Source: Dysgonamonadaceae bacterium
GTDB lineage: Bacteria > Bacteroidota > Bacteroidia > Bacteroidales > Azobacteroidaceae
Length of the DNA stretch: 55,980 bases
Assembly: GCA_031267615.1 (NCBI GenBank)
Contig: JAIRYM010000021.1
Location: 1-55,980 of the forward strand
Direction of reading: 5' to 3'
Both the position numbers and the translations under genes were made by a program. This document shows positions 1-7,501 of the stretch, in pieces. How positions within the stretch are numbered: the first letter of the stretch is position 1; each line of letters starts with the position of its first letter. The notes under the pieces are model-generated. The model was not told the DNA's origin. It saw only the letters and a list, made by a program, of their open reading frames with translations, and made no database searches.

Positions 1-126
1 AACCTTATATCCCTTCCATACAAGTATCCGGGCAACATCAACTCCATAACGCGCAATATCCGCCGTCAAAAAATGCCCGTCGCTTTCCCTGCATAAATCA
101 TTGTCAAATATACCCGCTACCCTCAA
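1..126 (-). pseudogene. Terminase large subunit fragment (nuclease domain start), runs off the left edge
   Basis: This open frame of 42 codons lies immediately behind, and overlaps, the end of the gpD-like gene. It contains ITADIA-like sequence: FLTADIARYGVDVARILVW. I recognise this as the first acidic motif of the RNase H-like nuclease domain of phage terminase large subunits. The ATPase domain that should precede it is missing: the frame is closed by a TGA at 127-129 and the DNA upstream belongs to gpD. There is no good start codon (TTG at 126). I infer a rearranged or deleted prophage end, since baseplate genes would normally follow gpD. An assembly misjoin would look the same. The family assignment is from memory of the motif only. 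Confidence 0.5.
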
Positions 127-982
127 TCACTATTTTTATAACATCCAACAGCCATCGCGGATGGTCGCCGAAAGTAGAAAAAGAGCCTGTCAGACCGTCA
201 ACTTTCCACTCTGCAAGTTTGCCTTTCGCTTCCGCTTTCAGTTCTTCCTCCGTAGTGTTATACTTGAAAAACGTGCGAATCTCCCCTTCACTGTCCCCAA
301 CTTCGCACGATATTTTTTTCCCGTCTCTGTCGGTTCCCTTCGCCATTATTTTAAGCCGGGTATCTTCTGCCGAGTTCTGTTCCAGGCTACTGTCGTCAAT
401 TATGTTGCCCCCGTCCCCAAACCGGTAAACAGGCGTTAAACCTGTTATCTCCGCCTCGTGGTCAAACATGGCGCCGCAATACAGCACGCCGTCCCGGAAA
501 AACGACAAAATACCACTCTCCGCAAACTCCCCCAGTAACTGTGCAACAGTATCCGAATTGACGGTATACTGACCGATATTCTGCCTTCCGTGTACCTTTG
601 TCCTGCATGCTCCGCCAATCTGATCATCGAGTATCTCCTGCAGGTTGCCCGAACTGTAAGTCTTCTTTTTTGCCGGCAGCATTTTAAGCGTAAACATTTC
701 GTCTTCGCACGATATTTCCACCGGAACCTTTGCCCCCACGGTACGGACATAACCGGTAAACACAGTTTCCAGCCTCTCGTCGTAACCAAGTTCCACCTTT
801 ATTTTATCGCCCCGCCTGACAGGTATCTCCGATTCATTTGCCCACTTTGTCCGCTTTGGCAAACGCAGTTTACAGGTAGAAGTAATTTTTTCAATGTCCC
901 GCTCGATTTCACACTCGGAAACATGACGAAATACCCACGTTTTAGTCCCCGTAACCGTTATTTTTGCCGTCAATTTAAACAT
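104..982 (-). CDS. Phage tail hub protein, gpD/gp44-like (late control D family)
   Basis: This 292-residue protein is the likely baseplate hub of the contractile tail, the base on which the spike sits. The N-terminal part has the gpD-like start (MFKLTAKITV), an ELGYDE segment, then a galectin-like central region and a DGLTGSFSTFG segment near residue 270, which in relatives precedes about 40-50 more residues. Here the protein stops soon after, with RWLLDVIKIVIEGSGYI, and a terminase-like frame follows. The C-terminus is therefore probably truncated or replaced. It is the last structural gene of the leftward prophage operon and follows a DUF6046-like gene, with an opposite-strand gene in between. 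Confidence 0.7.
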   Translation of the reverse strand: MFKLTAKITVTGTKTWVFRHVSECEIERDIEKITSTCKLRLPKRTKWANESEIPVRRGDKIKVELGYDERLETVFTGYVRTVGAKVPVEISCEDEMFTLKMLPAKKKTYSSGNLQEILDDQIGGACRTKVHGRQNIGQYTVNSDTVAQLLGEFAESGILSFFRDGVLYCGAMFDHEAEITGLTPVYRFGDGGNIIDDSSLEQNSAEDTRLKIMAKGTDRDGKKISCEVGDSEGEIRTFFKYNTTEEELKAEAKGKLAEWKVDGLTGSFSTFGDHPRWLLDVIKIVIEGSGYI

Positions 983-1034
983 AATTTAAACCTTCTTTAA
1001 ACGCCCTTATCTTATCGTTAAAAATCCCCGCATT

Positions 1035-1373
1035 ATGAAACGCATTATACTTCTCTCTGCAGCCGTTCTTCTCACAGCCGCGCTGTTTATTTCCTCCACT
1101 CCCATTAAAGACTGCAAATGCAAAGGCATTCCCCTTTTCGGCAAAGTCAAAGTTGTCGGCGCTGGCGCCAAAGCCGATTTTCTCGTACACATCACTTCCG
1201 AGCGCGCAAGCGCAAAACTTAGGGTCAAATCTGTCTCCCGCACCCCGTCCAAATGCGGAGAATGGGAATTTGTGGACAGCAGCAGTGACGCCGATTTCCG
1301 TGTCCGCTTTGTCGACGCCTCCCGGGAGCGTGACTTTACAATCTGCTTTGTCGAACGCAATCAGGGCGACTAA
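1035..1373 (+). CDS. Secreted DUF6150-like small protein
   Basis: This 112-residue protein begins with a clear signal peptide (MKRIILLSAAVLLTAALF) and continues with short repeated beta-strand units of the form ADFxVxFVD (KADFLVHI, ADFRVRFVD, RDFTICFVE). That pattern matches DUF6150, a Bacteroidota family of unknown function. It is the only plus-strand gene inside the minus-strand prophage structural operon, fitted tightly between gpD and the DUF6046-like gene. This placement is typical of a cargo gene expressed independently of the lytic genes. I see no clear TAnnTTTG promoter in front of it. A minus-strand frame across the same DNA lacks any recognisable feature and I treat it as its shadow. 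Confidence 0.65.
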   Translation: MKRIILLSAAVLLTAALFISSTPIKDCKCKGIPLFGKVKVVGAGAKADFLVHITSERASAKLRVKSVSRTPSKCGEWEFVDSSSDADFRVRFVDASRERDFTICFVERNQGD

Positions 1374-1377
1374 ACCA

Positions 1378-1974
1378 TTAATCTTCACTGTAAATTGTGT
1401 AATCATAATCGCTTACCGCATTTATCGTTAATACCTGTCTGTTTGTGTGCGTCTCCTGACGCACAGTATAACTCTCTATCACTATTCCGTAATCACCGCC
1501 GTCCAGGTCAAACACTTTCAGAAAATCGCTCACGATATAAAGCCGTTCCGGAGAGTCAAGCACGGTAACAATTTCCTTCAGCGCTTCGTAAGGATAATCA
1601 TCAATCATATAACCATCCTCGTCAACCGCAACCACAGCCGCCGTAATGGTCAAATCCATATCTCCGTCGGAAACATATTCCTTTACAGTCCCCCTGCCGC
1701 CCACTAACTGAGTGCAGATTATTTCCCTGTTTTTTTGTACGCTCACAACCGCCTCGTCAAAATTAATCTGTTCGCCGGATTCGCTCTTTATAACAAGCGG
1801 CACAATCACCTTTTTGCCGTTCATCGTCCCCACCAGCGGAAGCCTCACGCCATCCGCCCGGAACTCGTCCCCAGCCGGCTGCTTTCGCTCTGCTACCGGC
1901 ACAAGCGGATAAACAGCGCTTTTCATCACATAGCCAAGCCCTGCCGCCGAAAATCTAAAGTTTAAAGCCGTCAT
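1378..1974 (-). CDS. DUF6046-like phage tail protein
   Basis: This 198-residue protein lies between the tape measure gene and gpD. In Mu-like phages this position is occupied by a tail-completion or DNA-circulation protein. It starts MTALNFRFSAAGLGY and contains PLVGTMNGKKVIVPLVIKS in the middle; I associate this with DUF6046, a family found in Bacteroidota prophages. No enzymatic motif is visible and there are no membrane segments. It probably joins hub and tube or helps tail assembly; this is inference from position. Its ATG is preceded by the AT-rich TTCATAATTG type spacer common in this genome. Confidence 0.6.
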   Translation of the reverse strand: MTALNFRFSAAGLGYVMKSAVYPLVPVAERKQPAGDEFRADGVRLPLVGTMNGKKVIVPLVIKSESGEQINFDEAVVSVQKNREIICTQLVGGRGTVKEYVSDGDMDLTITAAVVAVDEDGYMIDDYPYEALKEIVTVLDSPERLYIVSDFLKVFDLDGGDYGIVIESYTVRQETHTNRQVLTINAVSDYDYTIYSED

Positions 1975-1990
1975 AATTCATAATTGTTTA

Positions 1991-3655
1991 TTAATATGAC
2001 AGATTTACATCATTAATACCCTCTATAAGCGCCTCGGCAACTAAATCCCTGATCCTTCCCGTACTTTCCTTCAGATTAGTCGTCTGTACCGTGAAATGCT
2101 CTATAACACGGTCTATCGTGATATTAATGTTTTTTATCCTGCTCTCCGTCGCTGATGCAGCCCTTTTTCCAAGCATGCCGGACGTCAGTTCCGTAGAGAC
2201 GCCCAATTCGGGCGTCTCTACAATTGGGGCGCCTCCACCGTCGCCCTCGGAGAGGAGCCCCTCGTGGGCGCCCTCTCCCTCTCCCTCTTCCTCGGAGGGG
2301 TCAGGGGAGGTTGCAGCAAGATTCTTCTTAAAATTATCGGCAATATTACCAAACACCTCCCCAGCCCCCTCAGCTGCTTTTCGTACAGCCTCAAGACCTG
2401 AAAATTTTATCACGCCCTCCTTTGCAGACTCCCACGCGCCGCTGAAATCACCCTGAAAAAGTTTTCCGATTGCCTGCCCGATTGCGCCTATGCCCTCCAA
2501 AAGACCTTTTACACGGTCAATTACAGCCTCTTTAAGAATATTGCCAAACTGCTTTACAGTGTCCCACGCCGTTATCAGGAACGCCCTGAAACCTGCAAAC
2601 TTATTCCAGCAAACCGCAATCACCGCCACCATCGCCACCACCGAAGCAATAACTATCCCAACCGGATTCATCGACATAACCAGATTAAGACCAGCCTGGA
2701 ACACAGCCCATATCCTTGTCGCCGCCGACACTGCCATTATCACCGTTTTATAAGCAATCAGTCCCGCGGTCAACCCGCCAACAACTGCCGCTATTGCTAC
2801 AAAAACAGGATTACCCTCTCTAAACCCCCGGACAAAACTGTCTATCCCGTTTACAACCGGTTCTATTACCGACGCCAAAATCTCATTCACTACCGGCGCA
2901 AAAGCAACCTTTATGTCCGTCAAAACCTTCCCTGCCTTTGCCGCCAGGGCGTCCATATCATCAGCCTGCTGTTTCATTTTGCCCTCTGGCGTTGCTGCCA
3001 GAGCAGCATTAACGCCCCCGACCGATTCCGTGATTATATCCGTCAGCACAGCCACGCGCTGCTCTTCACTGCCAAACTTCAATATTTTCTCCTGAGCCTC
3101 GTCAAAATAATAACCATACCGGCTCAGAGCGCCCGTTTGTCCCTGCAGCACCTTCCCAACCATGGTCGCAATATTCACTGACTCCATCTGCGAAGCGTTA
3201 ACGCCATACTGCTGAGCGATCATATCATTCATTGCCGGAAGCACCTTTTTTAAAGAATCAGCCCTTGTAAGATAAGTAGCCAGCTCCTGGGCGCCCGCAA
3301 GTTGAGCGCCGTCGCTCACAACGCCAAGCTTTTGCTGAGCCGCCGCAAGGTCTAAAATACTCTGTATTTCTTCCCCCCTGGCGCCCATCGTATTCCCCAT
3401 CACCTGACCAAGTTTTGTTGCCGCAACCTGATAGTTCCTGTTCGCTTCAATCGCATGGCTTGTATATCCGGCAACCTTACCCCAGGCCTGGGAAATAAAA
3501 CTGAGCGAAAGCCCTATATCACGGAATGTCCCTAACGCCGACGTAAAACCATTAAATCTCTCAGTGCTTTCTCCCGCTGTCCGGGTGATGTCGTTCAACA
3601 CTCGAGCGGCATCCCCGTCTATATTTACTGTAAATGTTACGATATTGTTTCCCAT
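1991..3655 (-). CDS. Phage tail tape measure protein
   Basis: This 554-residue protein sets tail length and crosses the tube lumen. Visible features are a helical N-terminal half (residues 1-250), hydrophobic segments at about 280-350 (PVFVAIAAVVGGLTAGLIAY and VVAMVAVIAVCW), and a helical C-terminus ending in ALIEGINDVNLSY. It follows the chaperone genes, as in all long-tailed phages. It is short for the family; a tail of roughly 80 nm would be expected from the usual length relation. Residues about 450-490 are acidic and low in complexity (EEEGEGEGAHEG, then VETPELGVST) and are encoded by inserted palindromic repeats. Confidence 0.85.
   Translation of the reverse strand: MGNNIVTFTVNIDGDAARVLNDITRTAGESTERFNGFTSALGTFRDIGLSLSFISQAWGKVAGYTSHAIEANRNYQVAATKLGQVMGNTMGARGEEIQSILDLAAAQQKLGVVSDGAQLAGAQELATYLTRADSLKKVLPAMNDMIAQQYGVNASQMESVNIATMVGKVLQGQTGALSRYGYYFDEAQEKILKFGSEEQRVAVLTDIITESVGGVNAALAATPEGKMKQQADDMDALAAKAGKVLTDIKVAFAPVVNEILASVIEPVVNGIDSFVRGFREGNPVFVAIAAVVGGLTAGLIAYKTVIMAVSAATRIWAVFQAGLNLVMSMNPVGIVIASVVAMVAVIAVCWNKFAGFRAFLITAWDTVKQFGNILKEAVIDRVKGLLEGIGAIGQAIGKLFQGDFSGAWESAKEGVIKFSGLEAVRKAAEGAGEVFGNIADNFKKNLAATSPDPSEEEGEGEGAHEGLLSEGDGGGAPIVETPELGVSTELTSGMLGKRAASATESRIKNINITIDRVIEHFTVQTTNLKESTGRIRDLVAEALIEGINDVNLSY
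2193..2221. repeat. 29-bp palindromic repeat inside the tape measure gene
   Basis: Arms GTAGAGACGCCC and GGGCGTCTCTAC flank an AATTC-like centre. It is in frame in the tape measure gene, where it encodes VETPELGVST on the coding strand. A second related GC-rich repeat arm (CCCCTCGTGGGCGCC) lies close by at about 2260-2275. Confidence 0.85.
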
Positions 3656-3689
3656 TATGGAAAAATTTTATAATTTTTGCCCCTCCCTC

Positions 3690-3734
3690 GTACAGACGCC
3701 CAAATTGGGCGTCTGTACAATTTGGGCGTCTCTA
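3690..3734. repeat. Palindromic repeat plus half copy between tape measure and chaperone genes
   Basis: A full copy occupies 3690-3718 (GTACAGACGCCC ... GGGCGTCTGTAC). A half copy with arm GGGCGTCTCTA follows up to 3734. The TAG that ends the frameshifted chaperone product (3732-3734) lies in the last bases of the half copy. Confidence 0.85.
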
Positions 3735-4204
3735 ATTTTTGCCTCCAAACAAATACGCCAGCATCTCCGACTGATTACCGAGCCGCCAACCTTCAAGCCA
3801 CAATGCCTGGCTATACAGTTCCGCAAACTCTTTGGCGCTTAAATCCTCAATTTTTACTCCGAAATTTGCTCTGACAAGGGCGCTTTTTTTCATCAAATCC
3901 GAATATGGATCAGTCTTTTCTCTCGGATTGATTTCAAACGCCCGTATCAGTTTTTTATTTCAGCGCTCACTCCGGCCTGCAATTCACCCATCCGCCCTAC
4001 TGCCGCCATCAGCAGATAACCGTCCTCCTGGATTTCTCTGTCTCCCTCAACCCAGCAGCCCTTCAGCAACTCCTGAGCCGCCATCACCTCGTCGGCTTTC
4101 GCCAACTTGTTTACACGGCTCAGCGTTGCAACGTCCGGACGCTTTACCGTACAGGAAAATGTCTTTTCCCCGTCTGTAACTTCGATTTTAATCTGTTTTG
4201 CCAT
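3732..4204 (-). CDS. Tail assembly chaperone, -1 frameshift product
   Basis: The 85-residue upstream protein (3947-4204) ends in AEIKN at a TGA. Its last codons read ATA AAA AAC, an exact A_AAA_AAC slippery heptamer. Shifting -1 there opens a 72-codon frame that begins LIRAFEINPREKTDP and ends YLFGGKN at the TAG at 3732. The extension is helical and charged, like the T part of lambda G-GT or Mu gp41-gp42. The fusion product would recruit the tape measure protein while the short product coats it. Position directly before the tape measure gene fits. The heptamer and the open frame are seen directly; the function follows from the family. Confidence 0.85.
3947..4204 (-). CDS. Tail assembly chaperone, unshifted product
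   Basis: The ATG at 4204 (MAKQIKIEVTDGEKTF) is chosen because the tube gene stops only a few bases before it (TAAAGATG). A GTG further upstream would overlap the tube gene. The product of 85 residues is small, mostly helical at its end, and lies between tube and tape measure genes, the usual place of the G-type chaperone. It needs the frameshift at 3950-3956 to make the longer partner. Confidence 0.8.
   Translation of the reverse strand: MAKQIKIEVTDGEKTFSCTVKRPDVATLSRVNKLAKADEVMAAQELLKGCWVEGDREIQEDGYLLMAAVGRMGELQAGVSAEIKN
3950..3956 (-). other. Programmed -1 ribosomal frameshift site A_AAA_AAC
   Basis: On the minus strand the heptamer AAAAAAC is in the correct phase (A AAA AAC) and the zero-frame stop TGA follows directly. 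This is the most slippery known bacterial -1 sequence. I did not find a clear downstream pseudoknot by eye. Confidence 0.85.
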
Positions 4205-4206
4205 CT

Positions 4207-4635
4207 TTATTTCCCCCACTCAATATGTGAAATCATAAGATCAAGTTCAACCGGCTTGCTCATATCCCCCTGTGCCCATGCCCGCGAGTTTTTTGTAAAC
4301 TGGCAGTTATACAGCTTGTCGGTTGTCACTTTAAAAACTCCATCAGGGATGTATGACACCACAACCGAAAACGGGCCGATGTCCTGAAGCCTGCCATTCA
4401 TCGCCTTTCCGGTAATAGCAATTACTTCTTCCGGATAAAGAGTAATTTTACCCTTACACTTGATGATCCCTTTAGACCGCGACACAGGATAACGACCCGC
4501 GCCGTAATTGTCCTGCATTTCCTGATCATCTTCATACTCTATCGCAGTAATGCCCGTTACCGGTATTCCGGCAATGTTTACCACAATATCAGCCCAACCG
4601 TAGGTATAGCCGTTAATCATCGGAACTCCATTCAT
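4207..4635 (-). CDS. Phage tail tube protein (Mu gpM-like)
   Basis: This 142-residue protein (starts MNGVPMINGYTYGWADI) should form the inner tube of the contractile tail. Its size, beta-rich composition, the YGWADI start and the EYEDDQEMQDNYGAGRYPVSR segment match Bacteroidota relatives of the Mu tube protein. It follows the sheath gene after 17 bp and is followed by the chaperone frame, the canonical sheath-tube-chaperone order. No anomaly is visible. Confidence 0.8.
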   Translation of the reverse strand: MNGVPMINGYTYGWADIVVNIAGIPVTGITAIEYEDDQEMQDNYGAGRYPVSRSKGIIKCKGKITLYPEEVIAITGKAMNGRLQDIGPFSVVVSYIPDGVFKVTTDKLYNCQFTKNSRAWAQGDMSKPVELDLMISHIEWGK

Positions 4636-4652
4636 AAATTTTCCTCCTTTCC

Positions 4653-5774
4653 TTAAACGTTAGTAACAAAACTGATTCTCACATTCACTGTCCTCATCAC
4701 GCCAACCGGTACCTGTTTGATCGCAATCTCTACCGTCGACGTTACAAGCACATTCTGTTCCCTGTCAATTTCAACCGCCCAGCCCGAAAGTTCCCCTGCT
4801 TTCTCCATATCGTCCAGCGTCTGCTGAGCCGTCATTTCAAGATAAGCGCAGGTATCTTCGCTCAGCTTGCCCGTTACAGGATCAACATACAGAGGACGTC
4901 CGAGTTCTGGAACAAGCGAAGCATAAATCCCCCGGCAAGCCTTGTTCATCGTCCGGTATGCTTCGATCGTTGTGTCAGGCTTCGTGCAGTTGCTCCCCGA
5001 ATAATAAACTCCCGCCAAACCAGGATAAGTACAGAAAAAGATATAGCCCGCCGCGCTTATCGCCTCCAGATCGGCTGCAACCTTGCCCACCAGCGCCGTC
5101 CCGTCGCAGAATCCCGGTATGGCAACCTGTGACGGAAAACGTGAAACCCAGCCGGTTGATTCATGCACCTGTGCCTTTGAGATATTGCCCAAAAATTCGC
5201 CAAACGCTTTGGCGCCCTGTTCTGCAGCCGAGGGACCGCCCGCCGCGTCTGTCCCGACAAAATGCGCATAACCTTCACTGCTCGGACTTACCTGTGTCTT
5301 CAACACGGCGCTCGCCACTGTCGCATTGCCAATCACAAGACAAGGCTGTTTATTTGCCTCCATTGTCACAATCGCGGCAATAAGAGTCTTGTCCCCCCCG
5401 TCAATCCCGGTTTGCCGCATTTCACCGCCCGTCGCCGTTTGAAACGCAACAACATCCGCCGCTGTAAACGCCGTCTGCGATAACTTAATTCCAAGCCACA
5501 GTACGCCCGATGGATTCGCATTAAAAAATGCGATTGCCGCGAAGGACGCCTTTCTCGATGTCACGCCGGTTAAAACGCTTTGCTTTTGCTCGAAAAACTG
5601 AGCCGAACCCAGTCTTACCACCGCAATCCCGTTTATCGTCGTCATCCCCAAATCGCTCAATTCCGAAGGCACTCCGTCCTTGTCGGAAAAGAGAATTCCG
5701 CTAACACGGTCCTGATTGCTCGAAAACCGCGTCAGTGATGAATTCTCTCTGATAATATTTACCTGTTGTAACAT
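4653..5774 (-). CDS. Contractile tail sheath protein (DUF2586)
   Basis: This 373-residue protein is the sheath that contracts around the tail tube. It matches DUF2586, the Bacteroidota counterpart of Mu gpL. It has an N-terminal MLQQVNIIRENSSLTRFSSN segment, a central TGWVSRFPSQVAIPGF region, and a C-terminal strand ending TVNVRISFVTNV, as used for subunit-to-subunit linkage in sheath proteins. It is shorter than gpL (about 495 residues) but usual for DUF2586. It stands between a small repeat-rich gene and the tube gene. Confidence 0.82.
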   Translation of the reverse strand: MLQQVNIIRENSSLTRFSSNQDRVSGILFSDKDGVPSELSDLGMTTINGIAVVRLGSAQFFEQKQSVLTGVTSRKASFAAIAFFNANPSGVLWLGIKLSQTAFTAADVVAFQTATGGEMRQTGIDGGDKTLIAAIVTMEANKQPCLVIGNATVASAVLKTQVSPSSEGYAHFVGTDAAGGPSAAEQGAKAFGEFLGNISKAQVHESTGWVSRFPSQVAIPGFCDGTALVGKVAADLEAISAAGYIFFCTYPGLAGVYYSGSNCTKPDTTIEAYRTMNKACRGIYASLVPELGRPLYVDPVTGKLSEDTCAYLEMTAQQTLDDMEKAGELSGWAVEIDREQNVLVTSTVEIAIKQVPVGVMRTVNVRISFVTNV

Positions 5775-5810
5775 AAAAATAAATTTAAATTTAATTTAAT
5801 TCCCCTCCCT

Positions 5811-5856
5811 GTAGAGACGCCCAATTTGGGCGTCTCTACAATTCAGGCGTCTCTAC
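5811..5856. repeat. Palindromic repeat with extra half copy before the sheath gene
   Basis: A full 29-bp copy (GTAGAGACGCCC / GGGCGTCTCTAC) spans 5811-5839, and a half copy spans 5840-5856. The 66-residue gene at 5836-6036 ends inside it. Confidence 0.85.
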
Positions 5857-6036
5857 GGAGGTGAGCGCCTCCTCTTCCGAAAGAAAATAACTCCCCCTGA
5901 AAAACCACCGCCCAATCTCGCTCTTCCAAACCGGTTTCGTAGAGACGCCCAATTTGGGCGTCTCTGCTTGGGGGGGCCGTACTGCCTGGGGCGTCTCTGC
6001 ATTGGGCGTCTCTGTCGTAATTTTATCCTTCTTCAT
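5836..6036 (-). CDS. Small phage protein built around palindromic repeats
   Basis: This 66-residue frame lies between the capsid and sheath genes, where Mu-like phages carry small head-tail proteins. Only its middle (KPVWKSEIGRWFFRGSYF, then LSEEEALTS) looks like a normal protein core. The N-terminal half (ETPNAETPQ, AETPKLGVST) and the last residues (SVETPEL) are translations of GAGACGCCC repeat arms. I infer a short original phage gene whose two ends have been rewritten by repeat insertion. Function is unknown. Confidence 0.45.
   Translation of the reverse strand: MKKDKITTETPNAETPQAVRPPQAETPKLGVSTKPVWKSEIGRWFFRGSYFLSEEEALTSVETPEL
5939..6014. repeat. Cluster of palindromic repeat copies within the 66-residue gene
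   Basis: A full copy lies at 5939-5967. Further GGGCGTCTCTGC arms lie at about 5990-6014, separated by a G-rich run. All are in the reading frame of the small gene. Confidence 0.8.
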
Positions 6037-6042
6037 AATTCA

Positions 6043-6942
6043 TCAAGTAGCCTGATAAAGAACAACAACTCCCTTTCCGTCGCTCCGTACAGCCGAACCG
6101 CCTGCACGAACACTCACAGAGACAACGTCCCCAAACTCGGCAGCATCGCCATAACTGCCCAAAACATTGACTTCGCCGAGCGCCCGGCTCACTGCCGATT
6201 CACTCCACGCAAGCCCCGCAACGCTGTCCGTAGCCGTCGCATTGCCGCTTTTAAGACCGCCGGACGCCGTGGTAACGAGAACACTTCCGCGCTCGTAAAT
6301 GTCAAAACCGAAAAGAGTCCCGATTTTGCCCGTCTTCGCGTCTGCCGTGCTCAGATACGCTGCCGCCTGTGATTCCGTCAAACCGACAAGCAACTGACCG
6401 CCCATGTCCGCATCAAGAAGAAGGCAGCGACCGGCCTGTGGCATATTCCATCTGTCAAACTGCATGCGAAGATTGATAATATCAGTCCGCAAAAGCGCTT
6501 TGCGATTCCCGGTCGCCGATGGAGCAGTAGCAGGAACATTCCCGCCCGTTGTCGCAACCTTTGTAAACGTACCCGGAACCCAGTTCGTGAGCAGATCCTT
6601 ACAGACAGCATCATTGATCCTGTCCGCCATGGTTTTGATAATCGCCCCGCGCTTGTCATACGAAAGCTCTACGCTTTCCAGATTCGGAATAACATACGGA
6701 CCAACGTAATACTTCTGAATCGGATACTCAAGATCCAAATCCGCCGTCTCAGCCGCCAGGTTGACAGAGCCTGCAGTCCGCAGTCTCGTTTTTCTCGCCG
6801 CTTCAATCTCCCCCGCATTGGGAACATGAACGGTAGCTCCCGTAACAAACGGGCTGTGATTCACCGAACGGACAGCAAAACTGTTGTCCGCAAAGAGCAG
6901 CGGAATAATACCGCTTACCCAGATTTCTTTTTGTAAAGCCAT
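6043..6942 (-). CDS. Major capsid protein (Mu-like, HK97 fold)
   Basis: This 299-residue protein follows the protease/scaffold gene, the expected place for the major head protein. It begins MALQKEIWVSGIIPLLFADN, has a delta-type VNHSPFVTGATVHVP segment, a YYVGPYVIPNLE segment, and TLFGFDIYERGSVLVTT in the C-terminal half, matching Mu gpT-like capsid proteins of Bacteroidota. Length is close to Mu gpT (305). No truncation is visible. It needs the upstream protease and scaffold for assembly. Confidence 0.85.
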   Translation of the reverse strand: MALQKEIWVSGIIPLLFADNSFAVRSVNHSPFVTGATVHVPNAGEIEAARKTRLRTAGSVNLAAETADLDLEYPIQKYYVGPYVIPNLESVELSYDKRGAIIKTMADRINDAVCKDLLTNWVPGTFTKVATTGGNVPATAPSATGNRKALLRTDIINLRMQFDRWNMPQAGRCLLLDADMGGQLLVGLTESQAAAYLSTADAKTGKIGTLFGFDIYERGSVLVTTASGGLKSGNATATDSVAGLAWSESAVSRALGEVNVLGSYGDAAEFGDVVSVSVRAGGSAVRSDGKGVVVLYQAT

Positions 6943-6992
6943 CTTTAAAAAAATTAAAATTGTTAATTAATTACCCCTTTTGCCCCTCCCTC

Positions 6993-7021
6993 GTACAGAC
7001 GCCCAATTTGGGCGTCTCTAC
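6993..7021. repeat. Palindromic repeat between capsid and protease genes
   Basis: One 29-bp copy (GTACAGACGCCC / GGGCGTCTCTAC), followed by a G8 run and CTGGAGGGAGG before the stop of the protease gene. Confidence 0.85.
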
Positions 7022-7042
7022 AGGGGGGGGGCTGGAGGGAGG

Positions 7043-7501
7043 TCAAACTCCAAACTTTGTGTTGTAAAGTTCGGCGTAAACTTCCGGCTGACTCTGTTTC
7101 AGAGACAGGAGTTTGCCCTGTTTCTCAAGTGTGTCCCAGTCAGCAGCCGAAACCCCGACCGGCTGATTGATCTGTGCATTGATACGTCCGACTCCCTGCA
7201 TTTTGGCGAGAATCTTTTCCACGTTCTCCGCGTCCTTTTCTGCAAGAGCAAGATATGTATTCCTCTCCTGCGCCGTAATTTTCTTCGCAGCAATCGCGCC
7301 GTCAACCAGCGCCGTAACCCTTGCCGTTTTGAACTCCGCAACTGTTTTTTCCAGCGCCGTAACCTTTACCTTGCCCGCCGCAACAGCAGCCGCAAGACTG
7401 TCTTTTTCCTGTGCCAGCGCACTGATTTTCTTCAACACGCTGCTTTCTTCCGATTCGCCCGGCATACCCAGAGCGACCGCGTAAACATTTGGATTTCCCA
7501 T
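7043..7501 (-). CDS. Possible nested scaffold protein from an internal start
   Basis: In frame within the protease-scaffold gene, the codon for the M in TMGNPNVYAVALG lies at 7501, preceded by an AT-rich leader with an AGAGAAAA stretch. Starting here gives 152 residues, precisely the scaffold part without the protease. Mu makes its scaffold Z from an internal start in I in this way. The internal start is inference. Confidence 0.4.
   Translation of the reverse strand: MGNPNVYAVALGMPGESEESSVLKKISALAQEKDSLAAAVAAGKVKVTALEKTVAEFKTARVTALVDGAIAAKKITAQERNTYLALAEKDAENVEKILAKMQGVGRINAQINQPVGVSAADWDTLEKQGKLLSLKQSQPEVYAELYNTKFGV

Noticed and set aside
975..1406. Minus-strand frames of 117 and 143 codons between gpD and the DUF6046-like gene
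   Set aside because: They are antisense to the signal-peptide DUF6150-like gene, have no recognisable domain, and overlap gpD; treated as shadows.
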